This document shows, piece by piece, positions 23,516 to 35,307 of a DNA stretch of 64,000 nt. The position numbers were made by a program, and so were the translations under genes. The notes under the pieces were generated by a model. It was not told where the DNA came from. It ran no database searches and saw only the letters and a program-made list of their open reading frames with translations. The stretch is from Mucor racemosus (taxonomy: Eukaryota > Mucoromycota > Mucoromycetes > Mucorales > Mucoraceae): contig JAPEHQ010000007.1 of NCBI GenBank assembly GCA_027405735.1, forward strand, positions 2,567,001-2,631,000, given 5' to 3'. The first letter of the stretch is position 1, and every line of letters starts with the position of its first letter.

Positions 23516-25029
23516 TCACTGTTATTGACCGTTTTATTTTAGACAGGCATCAATAGCTTGAGAGGAAAGGTATGTATTTTAAAATTTGACGGAAATGAAT
23601 CCAGTATCATACTGGATGAGAAAAATCGAACCCCTTTTAAAAATTATCTTATACAGCTATTAAAAACCGAAAATAAAAAAATTCAAGCTTTGATATATAC
23701 AAGTAAATTTTGTTGGCATCAACTTATTAGAAACAGCAACATTTAATTAACAGTTGAAAGCTCTGCGTAGAGTATATAAGACACCACTACGACTCTCTTT
23801 ATTCATAAGCACTTTTCTGCCCAATCTGCTTCCGCAATGTTTTGATCGTTTTCTCTTTAAGCTAAACGAAAAAAAAATTGGATCAGATACTCTTTTTTAG
23901 ACTACTTTTATTAGGAGACATTGGTGAAAAGAATATAAGCATGCATTGTCGATATTACTTGACAAATTTTATAACTTTTTACTATAATCCAGGTATACTA
24001 TAAGTAAGAATGAATGTTGTAAAATTGGGCTCTAAATTTTAATATTTTTTTATTTTGCTTATCGTCTTTTGATGGTAGGATCTCTTATATGTCTTCTTTA
24101 ATATCTGATTATTTGCAAACAAATAATTCTGACAGATATAAATAAGGTTTATTTGGTAATAGAAAATCCTGAGTTCACAAGTGAGGCTTATACGTATGTT
24201 CTATTCTAAAAATATATAAACTTTCCAAGTTTCAGTGGCATAAATGAACGAATCTTGTAAAATGCGCATTATATACATTGAGCCTTTATTTAGTTATTCG
24301 TTATCAAATAAGTATCACATAATTCAGCCAAGCTATTTGTTTACATAAAAATAGCACCTACTATATATCTGAGTGAAGCAATTGGCGGAAAAACGCAATC
24401 TCTAAATAGACACATCAAGCATCCGCTTTTAGTATATACCTATATATAATACTATATCATTACTGAATGATGAACAAATGCAACAGAAATCTTAATACTA
24501 TATCCCTCGTTTGATCAGTCAATTGTTAAAATAGCTCTGGTATTACTGTATATATCGAAAGATTGTGTTAATGGAAACAAACTTTTGCATGAAATCTTTC
24601 AGCCTGTGCATCTTTCATGCATCTAGAAAATAGTAACGTGTGAAAATCAATGGTATAAGCATCAAACCATGCCAATGTTTTTTTTTTTACTAAAGCAATG
24701 GTAGCCACGTTATTACACATATACAGCATGGACAAGCATTGGAGTATCTTTATAAAGTGATTATATACAATGATACTGTCAGGTGCCTTTTCATACACAA
24801 TTCTAAATATATAAGATTTTGCAGGTAGCACTATGAAAGAATTCTGTTTCTGTTATTTTTATCTTATTTTCACATCGTCTCAGCTTCCATTTTTATATGC
24901 TACCACTATATACTCCAGCCTCAGCAACAAAATCCTAAGAAGCGAGTGTTTTATTCTTTATGTATATGGCTAATTGTCAGCCCATAAGCTCAAATGCAGT
25001 TATTTTTGGAAAAAGAAAAAAAATAACGC
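23516..25029. other. Intergenic, nothing certain
   Basis: AT-rich. An 87-codon minus-strand frame at 24568-24831, with three cysteines and normal-looking composition, might be a gene remnant, but I recognise nothing in it. Confidence 0.4.
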
Positions 25030-25037
25030 ATATAAAA
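25030..25037 (+). promoter_or_regulatory. TATA box of the secreted-protein gene
   Basis: A TATAAAAA-type box lies about 70 bp before the start codon at 25108, a normal spacing for a TATA promoter. The leader between them is A/C-rich without an upstream ATG. Confidence 0.55.
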
Positions 25038-25107
25038 AGAATGTGAATTGGCATAATATCTTTTAATTTTTCATCAAAACAATCTCAATATCAATCAAAC
25101 AATACAA

Positions 25108-25536
25108 ATGGTCTCATTCACCTTATTCAAAGTAGCTTCTCTCTTGGCTCTTGCTTCTACAATGGTTTCCGCTGCTCCTGCATCCAAGAAGAAATGCCAT
25201 GGTTTCCGTGTAACTGCTCCTCATTCTTATTTCAAGACAACTGCTGGTCAATGCTATCAAGTCTCTTATGATTTTGGTGGTAACCCCCCTTCTAATCCCT
25301 CTTGGATTTCTGTCGACCTTTATGAGTACAAGACTAACAAATACATTAACAATATGGTAAAAAAAGTCAAAGCTGAGGGTATCTCTACACCTTGGTTCAA
25401 TGTCGATTTAGGTAAACATCGCAAATCGGGAGATTATTACTATCTTGTTACCTATGGCAATGATTGCAAACCAATCAAAACACCCCACTTTTACGTTGAT
25501 TACAACAAGAACTCTCCACCTTCTGTCTGTCACTAA
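25108..25536 (+). CDS. Small secreted protein, four cysteines (142 aa)
   Basis: Intronless. Residues 1-22 form a clear signal peptide (hydrophobic SLLALASTMVSA, probable cleavage at VSA/AP). The mature part is about 120 residues with Cys30, Cys49, Cys120 and Cys141, enough for two disulfides. It has alternating hydrophobic strands such as ISVDLYEYKTNKYI and DYYYLVTYG, which suggests an immunoglobulin-like beta sandwich. The layout resembles the Kre9/Knh1-type domain found in many fungal wall and secreted proteins, but that match is tentative. No GPI signal or transmembrane segment follows. A decayed tandem copy lies 380 bp downstream. Confidence 0.75.
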   Translation: MVSFTLFKVASLLALASTMVSAAPASKKKCHGFRVTAPHSYFKTTAGQCYQVSYDFGGNPPSNPSWISVDLYEYKTNKYINNMVKKVKAEGISTPWFNVDLGKHRKSGDYYYLVTYGNDCKPIKTPHFYVDYNKNSPPSVCH

Positions 25537-25909
25537 ACCAGTTTTTCTATTCTTTATTTTGTATTTTCAAATTAACATCTTTTATCAATAAATGATTCGA
25601 CGTTCTTATAAGAAAATGGTAGTTCCTCATTTACTACATCGAAAAAGTTGCGCCGATCTTTACAGATTTGTATCATGATCTCTTAGTGCTACAATAATAA
25701 TCGATTAGTTACACCGATCTGACATATCAGGAATAGCGGCATTCTATGTAATTTAATAAGTATTTTGTTTGTGAAACTATTCTTTCAAGAACACTGCAAA
25801 TTCCAAAGGATGGTTTAGATATTTTATTAAAGTAAAGGCCAAAAATGTTGATTTATAAAATCGTATTCTTTTTCATATTTATTTTCATTTCTTTGATTCA
25901 TTAGAAGTA

Positions 25910-26347
25910 TGCAATTTGTCAAGGTATCTGCCATTGCACTTTTGTATTTCAGTATTTTTTATTTCAGGACAACAACAGGACAAATGTGAGGGATTTCGAA
26001 TTACCTCGCCAACATAGGAAAATCTTAAATGGACAGTCGGCTAATTTTATCAAGTTTCTTATGATTTATCCAATCTTATATCTTTTCTTGGAAATGTTAA
26101 AAAAGTCAAGACATCCGTCGATGTGTACAATGCAGATACTAATGTCAAAGCATCTAGCGTAGTCATAGAAGAATCTGTAAATACTTTTGGTGGAACCAAA
26201 GCATTCAATTTAAATGCACCTGTAACTGGAACTTATTATTATTTAGTTAGTTTAATTCATGATGACAATAAAACTCGATGTGAACATAAACGAACAGTTA
26301 CTTTTGAGGTAAATGTTAGCGTTGATTCACCACCTGCTCAATGCTAA
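25910..26347 (+). pseudogene. Decayed tandem paralogue of the secreted protein
   Basis: Starts with a signal-peptide-like MQFVKVSAIALLYFSIFYF. The mature frame, recognisable from KCEGFRITSPT and FYQVSYDLSNL (compare CHGFRVTAPHS and CYQVSYDFGG in the intact gene), is shifted relative to the start. It has two in-frame stops (TAG near 26017 and TAA near 26041). The rest runs open through GTYYYLVSLIHDDN to VDSPPAQC and keeps the terminal cysteine. I see no pair of splice sites that would remove both stops. An unrecognised intron cannot be fully excluded. Confidence 0.65.
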
Positions 26348-26369
26348 ATTCTTGTTAATAATAAAATCT

Positions 26370-26405
26370 CGTGCATGTGTGTGTGTATGTGTGTGTGTGT
26401 ATGAA
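26370..26405. repeat. (TG)n microsatellite
   Basis: Imperfect TGTGTG run interrupted by TATG, in the short interval between the pseudogene and the convergent GATA gene. Confidence 0.8.
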
Positions 26406-26421
26406 TATGTGCATAAATTGT

Positions 26422-27961
26422 TTATTCGTTTTGTTTCCAATGATGAATTCGAAGTGGAGTTATACTGTTACTATTATTGTTAATATTATTTTCATTATTA
26501 TTATGGTTATCATTGTTGTTTCGTTTCAATTCGTTCAATGGTGGTAGTGATAATTTTTGTGGTTGATTAATGTTTACAAATTTAGCATTGCTGTTAGCTG
26601 CTAATGTAGATGATAAAGATGGTAGATGTTGCGATGATGATGTGTTTGAAAGTGGGGGTGGGGGTGGGGTATAAAATGAACGTTGATTTGGTGTTGTTAT
26701 GATGGGTGAGCTTCTATTTTGTTTCAGTGGCCCTAACCTTTTATCGAGGTATTTTGGATCCATCAAAACAAATGGATAATTCACAGGATTCGGTGATGTT
26801 TCTATCGCTTTTATGTTTAACGAACTATTTCGAATCGATTGAGTTTGTAAAGCTTCCGATGATGATGATACTCTCGGTGAACCACCTGTAATTAAATAGT
26901 TTTGTGTTTGCACTCCAATAGATCCTTTTTTCAACAGTTTTGAATAATCTATATTCAAAAATGTCAAAAAACTATCGATCGCTAAATAATATGATTTTTA
27001 CAACTTACGCAGACCGCATGCGTTGCAAAGCGTCCTTGCTCCATCAGGTCCACGTCGCCATTCAGGAGTTTCCGTCGTGCTACAAGAATGACACTTTTGC
27101 CCTATCATATTACGTCTCTAAATTTGCAAAAAATTGTTGTATATTTTAGTCAAATGAACAGATAAGGATGGTATATAAAATAATTTACATTTCTTCTGCG
27201 ATATTTTGGCCTAGATTGGCTATTATTATTCTGCAAATTTCTTGCCTGTCTAATTAGTTCATATTCAGCATGATCCTTCTATAAATTAATTTGATGATGG
27301 TTAACAACACGCACATAGAAAAATAGCCCTATCTAAATCAAGCGTTTTCTTATTTACATTGACAGTTTTGTTTTGTTGATCCTCTATTTGTTCGTCGTCT
27401 TCATCTTCATCGTCGTCGTCATCTTCGTCATCTTCATCGTCGTATTCATTTTGATCTTGATTACGACGCTTATTGTATGTCGTCCTTTCTTTTGAGATGA
27501 ACTTTTCCATCGACTGAATATCTCTAAACGCTTGCTTTGCTGATTCCGATAAATTATCAATCATAATCTCTCTTTCTATATTAGACATTGTATTGTGCTG
27601 CAATTTTAACTGCCATATGGACTCACATAGCTTTGAGCATTGATTCAAAACCTATAGAAAAATTTTCATTTAAAACACTGAGGACTAAATTATTACATTT
27701 CACCTTTTTCTCTTTACATTTGCTATCGAATTTGTTGTTGTATTATCGTCTGATTTAGACAAAATTTTATTCGGTTCAAGTAGACTAGAATTTGCATTTA
27801 AATTTGATGTGTTTTCATCGTGTAGAATGCTATTTTTTTTTTTTTTTCAAGGCAGAAATTAGAAAAATTTGCTTTACAATATTCTACTAAATTCTTTACT
27901 TTTTATTCGAAATAGATGGAGATGTATCCGATGCATTTGAACATAGTTGAGATACGTCCAT
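26422..27961 (-). CDS. GATA-type zinc-finger transcription factor (397 aa)
   Basis: Six exons in transcript order: 27961-27900, 27829-27718, 27651-27358, 27278-27189, 27117-27009 and 26948-26422; every intron is GT..AG and the frame closes to 397 residues. The DNA-binding finger spans residues 195-220: CHSC, an 18-residue loop containing [14 protein letters not shown], then CNAC, followed by [11 protein letters not shown], whose codons are split by the last intron. The 18-residue loop is the fungal type also found in White Collar-like and related regulators, rather than the 17-residue AreA type. Before it are Ser/Asn-rich sequence and a long Asp/Glu run; after it are Pro- and Asn-rich segments. 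No PAS domain is seen. It is a nuclear regulator with unknown targets. Its start codon lies 127 bp from the YME1 stop codon on the same strand. Confidence 0.85.
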
Positions 27962-28087
27962 TTAGATGTAATATAGAGATGAATAAAATGAACAAAAAGA
28001 AAGAAAAAAGGAAGGAAAAGAAGGAAAAGAAAAGGGAAAGAAAAAAAAAAAAAAAAAAAAAAAAAAAAGGTGTGTACAAGCTTTTTT
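27962..28087 (-). promoter_or_regulatory. Very short YME1-GATA intergenic region with A/T homopolymer
   Basis: Only 126 bp separate the two genes. The plus strand is a purine-only stretch (GGAAAAGAAGGAAAAG followed by a run of about 29 A), so the coding strand of the GATA gene has a pure pyrimidine promoter/leader. This must serve as both the YME1 3' end and the GATA promoter. Confidence 0.6.
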
Positions 28088-30605
28088 TTATTTTGACCTT
28101 GAAATAGGTTTGCCGGCTAGAGCGTCTATTATCTCTTGGTAATCAAGTGTTTCGTATTCAACGAGCGCATTAGCAAGTCTGTCCAACTCTTCGCGATGTT
28201 CAACGAGAATATATTTTGCTCTTTTTTCGCTGTTTTCAATTAAATTTAAGATTTCGCTTTCAATTAACTGCTTGGTTTGTGCACTCAATAATTGCATGTC
28301 TTCATCATCATGGTTAACAGGTCCAACCTTTTCGCTCATGCCATAATAGCGCACCATACGTTTTGCTACATCTGTTGCTTTCATGATATCACTACTAGCT
28401 CCACTAGTGACATTTTCTTGCCCAAAAATTAATTCTTCAGCAACTCTTCCTCCCATACAAACATCAATTTGTGCTAAAAATTCTTTTTTTGTAAAGGAAT
28501 CCTAAACATTTTTATGAGATTTATATGAATATAAAGCATGTCGATGTTTAACTTACCTTATCCATCTCGGGTAATTGAACTGTCATGCCTAATGCTGATC
28601 CTCTTGGCATAATTGTAGCTTTGTGTAGTGGCATTGCTCCTGGTGTATAATAAGCAACAAGTGCATGTCCGCCTTCATGATATGCTGTTAATCTTTTATT
28701 TTCTTCTGTGATAACTGCAGATTTACGCTCTGCTCCCATTATAATCTTATCTTTAGAGTATTCAAGATGGCGTAAATTGACTTCTTTACAGTTTTCGCGA
28801 CTTGCTTGAATAGCTGCTTGATTAACCAAATTGGCTAAATCTGCACCACTAAATCCTGGTGTACCTCGTGCTACAACACTAATATCAACTTCACTTGCAA
28901 TGTGAATCTTCTTCATATGGTGTCTCAAAATTTCAATTCTTCCTCTTACATCAGGAAGTGGTACATTGACAGTTCTATCAAATCGACCAGGTCTAACTAA
29001 AGCCTTGTCTAGTAATTCAGGGAAATTGGTTGCAGCAATAAAGATGACTCCTTCAGTTTGTGAAAAGCCATCCAGATCAACCAACAATTGATTAAGTGTT
29101 TGTTTCATATAAGATTGATCTTTGGGATTTCTCTTTGATCCAATAGCATCAATTTCATCAATAAATACAATACTAGGTGCTTTTGCTCTTGCAGCGGCAA
29201 ACAATTCTCGGACTCTTCTAGCACCAACACCAACATACATTTCATCAAATTCACTACCACTCATGAAAAAGAAAGGAACATTGGCTTCACCAGCAACAGC
29301 TCTTGCGAGCATAGTTTTACCAGTACCAGGAGGACCTGTTAATAATACACCCTTTGGTAATTTGCCTCCCAATTCTGTAAATCGATGGGGATTCTTTAGA
29401 AATTCAACAATTTCTTCCAATTCTTGTTTAGCTTCATCAACACCTTGAACATCTTCAAAACGAACTGTAGTTTGTGTTACTGGTTCATATTCAGTTTGTG
29501 AATTGGCTGTCTTTAATAATCCAGAATTCTCCAATGCAAGTGATAAAATGGTAAGAATACAAAATGCATATGTCAAGGTGACACCCACCCAACGTAATGC
29601 TTTCCAAAACATGTATTTACGAGCTTCTTCAACTACAACGTATATAGGATTTGATTTATTTCCAGATCCTGAAGCAATAGCACCACCTGCACCCTCCATC
29701 TTGACAGCCCTTCCTCCTTGTCGACTAGCAATCACTTGTTGGATAATTTCTTTTGTAATTGCATTATTTCCAGTGGAACCACCTGCTTCGGATAATTTGT
29801 GAGATCCGGATTCTTCTAATTTTTGTAAAATTCTAGGCAATACGGATTCTGATTTTCCTGTCTGTGCTAATGCAGCAATGTAATATTGCCAGCATTCTTC
29901 ATTATGTGTGAAATTACCACGTTCAAATCGAGTAATTACTGCTTGAGGATTGTTTGATCTAAGCCATTCCTATTTATTTTGTTTAATTTAAGCTTTACAT
30001 TAATGAAAGTAATGAGTAAAAAACAAACCTTATAAAGTGTAGCTTGCTTTAATACATCAGTTGGCGAAGCGTTTGCCTCTTGCTCTAGTTTATTTAATCG
30101 ACGATAATTGATTATACGACTACTTCCACCATTATTTGAAAATAATGTACGACGTTGCTGTTGAAGGGGTTGAAATGCTCTAGTCTTGAAGTTTTCCTTT
30201 GGTATAAAATGGGCCATATTCAATGCAATGATGGGATTTGCCTTTAATATACGAGTTGCATTTGTCACTGCTCTATTCAATTGACCGAGATCTGAAGATA
30301 GTATAGATGCTGGCAACTATGATTATTTTGTATAAATAAATAGATATAATTGTTAAATTTATCGAAAACTTTACTGTGTCTTTATTCATTCGTATCCATT
30401 GCTCATAGTTTTGATGTAGATGAGGATGTTTACTCAAGGAAGATGCGCGTGACGTAACATTGCAATGTTGAAAAAGTCGTGTAGCTTCTGAAGTTACAAT
30501 AGCGAGCTTAATAAGGGAACAGCATAAGTAAATGTGTAATGCTATCTTATTTTATGATTTATCAAATACCTTTTGTGAAAACGAAAAAGCTCCATATGTA
30601 CTCAT
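28088..30605 (-). CDS. YME1: Mitochondrial i-AAA protease YME1-like (760 aa)
   Basis: ATP-dependent metalloprotease of the inner mitochondrial membrane facing the intermembrane space. Exons in transcript order: 30605-30570, 30506-30375, 30316-30029, 29969-28557 and 28501-28088, all in frame. The N-terminus is Ser/Arg-rich and suits mitochondrial import. One membrane segment, [20 protein letters not shown], lies at about residue 250. The AAA module has Walker A GPPGTGKT (about 363), Walker [11 protein letters not shown] (about 420) and the second region of homology with RPGRFDR. The protease part has the zinc site HEGGH (about 580; HExxH) and the downstream [11 protein letters not shown] helix. 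A single membrane segment distinguishes it from m-AAA proteases, which have two. The exon 2 acceptor is AAG, the least certain junction. Confidence 0.95.
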
Positions 30606-31576
30606 AGTATTTTTATAAAGAAAAATAAAATAAAAAAGTTAAATATTATATGTTATTAAAAGAGGGGAAATAAGATGTTGCGAAAGGTTGTGTGTAAAAA
30701 AAAAAAAATCGCAAGTTTCTTGGTACCACCACTTTTGGCCTAGAAACAATGCGAGGGAAGGGAGCAGGAGCATTTTTTTATCGCAGCACTGCTTACCCAA
30801 TGCTTGATGACGTATTCTGAAGGCAAAAAAGTTAATGGATTAAGGGAGGGGGGGTATACAATGCTCCCATACACAAGTTCTATTTTCCACTTCAAAAAAA
30901 GTAAAAGGGAGATCGCCACATCTAAATTATCTAATATGGTATTTCATGCATAGACACATATTTTGGTGTTCCTTGATCAGATGCTTGATAACATGGCAAC
31001 AGATTGAAATGTAACTATGGCAACGTCGTCTTCAACATGTCTCCTTCTACCTTTGTAATTCAGATTAAATGTCCGTATTCAAATATGCATAGAATCTAGA
31101 TAAAAGACAATACACTTATGGCAAGTGGACATTTCAATTGCATTTACAAAAGACATTTGCTAAAGGTTTTCTCACATGTCAACGATTCAGATTGATATAA
31201 ATGAAATTATGCTCGGACCATTCATCGATATCATTGAAACTAATTATTAAATTTACAAATTACTCTATAATGCTTGTAATCTACGTCATGATGGGGCCAG
31301 ATCTATATGTTTTGTGAAGAGGGATGTTATACTAATAGAGTATATGAGGTTTATGCTGGTTAAAATAAGACCACTGCATCAGATTTACGTCACTTTAAAC
31401 CTGAAGCATAATGGCTGGTTTCTAATAATGCTGAAAAGGTTGTGATAATGATCTCATAAAACTTGTTAGTGTATTTCCCTAAGAAAGTATAAATATGCAT
31501 TAATTTCAAACTTCTTCTATATCATAAAAAAACATCTTTTTTTTTAAAAAAAACAAATTATATAAATCAATTCAAA
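30606..31576. other. Divergent intergenic region
   Basis: About 970 bp shared by the YME1 promoter (minus) and the LEA-like gene promoter (plus). A TATA-like AGTATAAATATGC at about 31486-31498 precedes the latter by about 85 bp. No further gene or repeat was recognised. Confidence 0.45.
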
Positions 31577-32162
31577 ATGTCTTCTTCTATTTTAAGAGCT
31601 TCCATTCGTCGTAATGCCACCATTGCCAACAAGCGTTTCTATTCTGCTCCTCCCCCACCTCCCTACGCTCCCATCAACCAAGGCGGTGGAAATGGTGGTC
31701 TTTACTTGGGTTTAGCTGCTGCTGGTGGTATTGGTTATTACTTGTACAAAAGAAGTGTTGGTAAGTCAATTAAAAATATATATGTATAATGATGAGTCAA
31801 TTGTTAATTTAATTATTGTAGAAGCAAACAAAGGAACTCTTACAAAGCAAGGTGAAGTAGTCGATCAAAAGATCGAAGAAGGCAAACAAGCTGTAAGAGA
31901 TAAGGCTGATGAAGCCAAGGCCAAGTACGAACAAAGCAAATCCGAAGCTGGTCAAGCTGTAGATCAAAAGCTCAATGAAGCCAAGGGTAAATATGAGGAA
32001 GGAAAGGCCAATGCTGGTGCCAAGGTCGAAGAATTAAAGAAGGATGGTGCTGAAAAGTACGAGGATGCCAAGGATGCCGCTGCTCAAAAGGGTCAAGAAA
32101 TCCAAAAGAACGTTGGTGATAAGGTCGCCGATGCTGGCAAGTCTCTCAAAGACAAGGCTTAA
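31577..32162 (+). CDS. LEA-like mitochondrial membrane protein (174 aa)
   Basis: Exons 31577-31760 and 31822-32162, joined in frame. The N-terminus (RASIRRNATIANKRFYS) is a typical mitochondrial presequence. It is followed by a Pro-rich linker and a glycine-rich membrane segment at about residues 41-57 (GLYLGLAAAGGIGYYLY). The rest is highly charged and repetitive, with near 11-residue repeats of the type EAKAKYEQSKSEAGQ, EAKGKYEEGKANAG and DAKDAAAQKGQEIQ. This pattern is that of group 3 LEA proteins, which fold into amphipathic helices on drying and protect membranes. A role in stress or spore tolerance is inference. Confidence 0.75.
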
Positions 32163-32639
32163 ACTACATATAAAATCAACTTGTGTATAATTTACCCAAC
32201 TCCCCACACTATCAATATATTGTAATAATATATCAACCTCTCATTGTAAATATATATAAAATTTAGTAAAATAAAAACACTTTTATTCGTTTTGTATCAA
32301 AAAATATCCTGGTATTATCCAGTTCATTAGCTGTTTCATTTATAAGCAATGCATATTTAAAGAGATTTGCCGGGATTGTATTTTACTGTTTGAATACAGC
32401 AGTATATATCTTGTTCTTTATTTCTTGGCACAAACCGGTGAATTCTATCCTGTAACAAAAAAAAAATAGGTAAACTACGAAACTAGAAATTGTAAAGAAA
32501 CTTGTAGTATATAATACAGTTATTTCAATCCAGCGTATTATAAATTCGCACCTTGTTTCGTTATACTGCATAACTGGCGAACCATTGACTCGCTGCGATA
32601 TTTCAAATAATTAGATCTTGGAAAACATTACACTCCATA
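32163..32639. other. Intergenic, nothing recognised
   Basis: Holds the 3' end of the LEA-like gene (AATAAAAACA at about 32270) and then AT-rich DNA up to repeat Q. Confidence 0.45.
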
Positions 32640-33418
32640 TCTTCAAATTCATTTTGATTATTTTTTGTAGGTGCTTGCTTCCTCGAGCAAAATTTGAATT
32701 TTCAAAAAAAAATGCATTTTCATAACTTACAATCTTCAAAATCGGAGCGCGCCCTCTTTTCTATAATTAGCCTCATATTAAAAACTTTTTAGGATAATAT
32801 TAAATAGATATAAATTGGTCGCATTATGCTACCCATTCCTAAATTTATTCTATATCGCACAAGACATAAAAACACGTAAATTTTACTGCTTTTTTCTTGA
32901 AAACTGGGTCCCATTTTTCATCCCTGCTTTCTTTTTTTTTTCACTAAACAACACCAAGAAAAAAAAATATGCCAATGTCCCTGAGATGTTCAATTTTAAG
33001 TTAAAAACAAGTATCCGAAAATATCTTATTTTTTGCAGTTGGTATAACTTTTTCAGTGGTAATGTTTCAGATTTTTACAGGTATTTCATTGATAAAAACT
33101 CAAAACTTTAAGCCCTCATATCTCTACAAAAAATTAAGCTATACTAACAACTTTTAATAATAAAACTTATTTGTTTTAAAGCACTCTATAACATATTTTA
33201 ATATAAAATAATTATGAGCACTTTTATTTTTTTTTCATTTTTTTGACATTTTTGTAGTAAATTTCAAAATATTCGTTAAATTGGGCAGCATTTTTTTCAT
33301 ATTCATGTCATCATGTTCGTTGAGCTCTCTCGGACGCAATTTAGATTTTTTCAAAATATTCGTTTTTCGTGGAGATATTCTTAAAAATGTGTACAAAGGA
33401 ATACCTTCGCTTCTATGC
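32640..33418 (-). repeat. Repeat Q, copy 3, truncated by the arm repeat
   Basis: Matches 61600-62330 and 22050-22660 but stops abruptly at about 33418, where arm block R starts at ATGCAGAAAACT. The LTR-like end of Q is absent. The arm-bearing element therefore joined here after, or together with, loss of the rest of Q. Confidence 0.55.
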
Positions 33419-35307
33419 AGAAAACTTTTGAAGCATTTATTCTTTTTTTTTTTTTTTTTTTTTTGGTAATGCTACAAATCATCGTTTAATATGACTGAAT
33501 ATTAATAAATAAGAGAAAATACAACCGGTAAAAAACTGATACTCATTGTAAATCGAGGTCAAGATTGATAAAAAGTGCATTCATCGTTGTGCAGTGGAAA
33601 TTGCAACATTTTGATGGATAGAAATTATAGGACCAAGATTTTGTGTTTGCGTCAGGATTTTTAAAAGGGTTTAAAAGTATAATCCATCAATGTAATAGAT
33701 CAATTGATTGCCAATCTGGATATACAGTATAATATTGAGGATTATACGAATGACTTTGATTCTATGATTGGTTATGAGAGGTTGGTGTTATTAATTGTAA
33801 TTACTATTACTAATATACGATTATTACCTATGATTGATTATATGGGATTATATAATAATTGGTTATAAGTAACAATGATAAATAAGTAATAATATATATT
33901 TATTTGGATTGTGGTTATAAATATAATATAAAAAGGGAAAAGGAAGAACAGATGATAAATTCACCGATATGCAATTGATCTGTTCTTGGTGGTTGTTATT
34001 TATATATGCGATTAGCTTATGTAATGTAACTGGATCATTACATTCAAACACACTTAGGCGCTGAATACTCATCATATGCGATTAGTATCACCTTGATTTT
34101 TATTTAATTGCTGTATTATTAAAAATCAAGCTTTTCATAGCTTATAACAATGATAATGGGATGTTTCTGATTTTAAATTGACATTATCATAGGCTGGGCT
34201 GATGATACGTTTGATACTACTGTAGATGGAACCAGTCAATTTATTTTATAGAATTTGAATGTAAATACCGAGGAACCATTTGTAAGTAGTTAAGTTGGTT
34301 CTAGTAAAGCATTGGATAAATTGGCTTGGGACAAAGAGGATAAAAGGCGGCAATAGGTTTCAGTGATGGCCATGTTTATGTTTATGATATTGGAGAAATA
34401 AGAATAAAACCCAATGTAAATTACTTCTAACGCAATAATTATAAAGTAAGACTATATTATTATCAAATAAACGACCACAAAATATTAACATGTATAAAGG
34501 TTTACAGTAATAAGCTCAAATCAAGTGGGTACAGCATCGTAAATTCTTGAAAAAGTTCTCAAGTATTATAAAATCTCTTATTTTTAAGACTCACAAAGCT
34601 TATACGCGGAATATTAATTTCAAAAATTATTCTTGTCCAGATCATCAATTTTGACATTTTTTAATTTTTTTTTTCTGATTTTGCAAATCTAGAGTTAATT
34701 CTACTACCAATTATAGAAACAAAAAATATACACATATAAAAACATTTAGCGCTCTATTTGCTCAATAAAAAATAACAAACATTTTTATTGCAAAATATTA
34801 CATGAAAATCCTTTAATCAAAATTTCGTTTTTGGGGCAAAAGTACAAAGTTTCATTACTTAACATTTAATATTAAGCTTTTATAAAATGTGTATTACTTA
34901 TAGCTACAATTTTCTCTCACAATGTAATATATTTAAACGTTGATTTTGGTATCAAAATTTGATTTTTCTGTTTCTTGATATAAATCATGAGTGTTGGTAA
35001 GGATAAAATGAGCCCCGAAAATGTCCGCTACAAAAACTGAATTTTCAGACCGTATATGGTTAAATATACGAAAAGTAAAAAAAAAAGACACTTTTTTATT
35101 TAAAACTTAGATATATACCATAGTATAAGAGACTTAGCCGTTCAATTTTGCTATACTCAATTACGGTGTTGCTCTGCGGGCTCGCTTTTGCAATTTTTTG
35201 ATGAATCTACGATATGACAGCTGGTTTTTCTGGTGGAAAATGCATGTTTCTATGATAACAGATATTGCCTATTATTATGCTTAGTTTATGGGTTGATGCG
35301 CTGTAAT
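33419..35307 (+). repeat. Arm repeat R-P, copy 2 (left arm)
   Basis: Close match to 1590-3160, interrupted by the solo LTR at 33691-34042. The block continues after the LTR U insertion at 36330-36545 with the part matching 3160-3380. It has the GC-rich signature at about 35133-35190. Confidence 0.65.
33691..34042 (+). repeat. Solo LTR, family Y (352 bp)
   Basis: Absent from the arm copy at 1590-3395. Starts TGTAATAGATC and ends GATCATTACA, which are near-perfect inverted repeats. The flanks are ATCAA on the left and TTCAA on the right, a 5-bp duplication with one change. A TATA-like run, TATAAATATAATATAAAAAG, lies within. No coding sequence is present. Confidence 0.7.
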
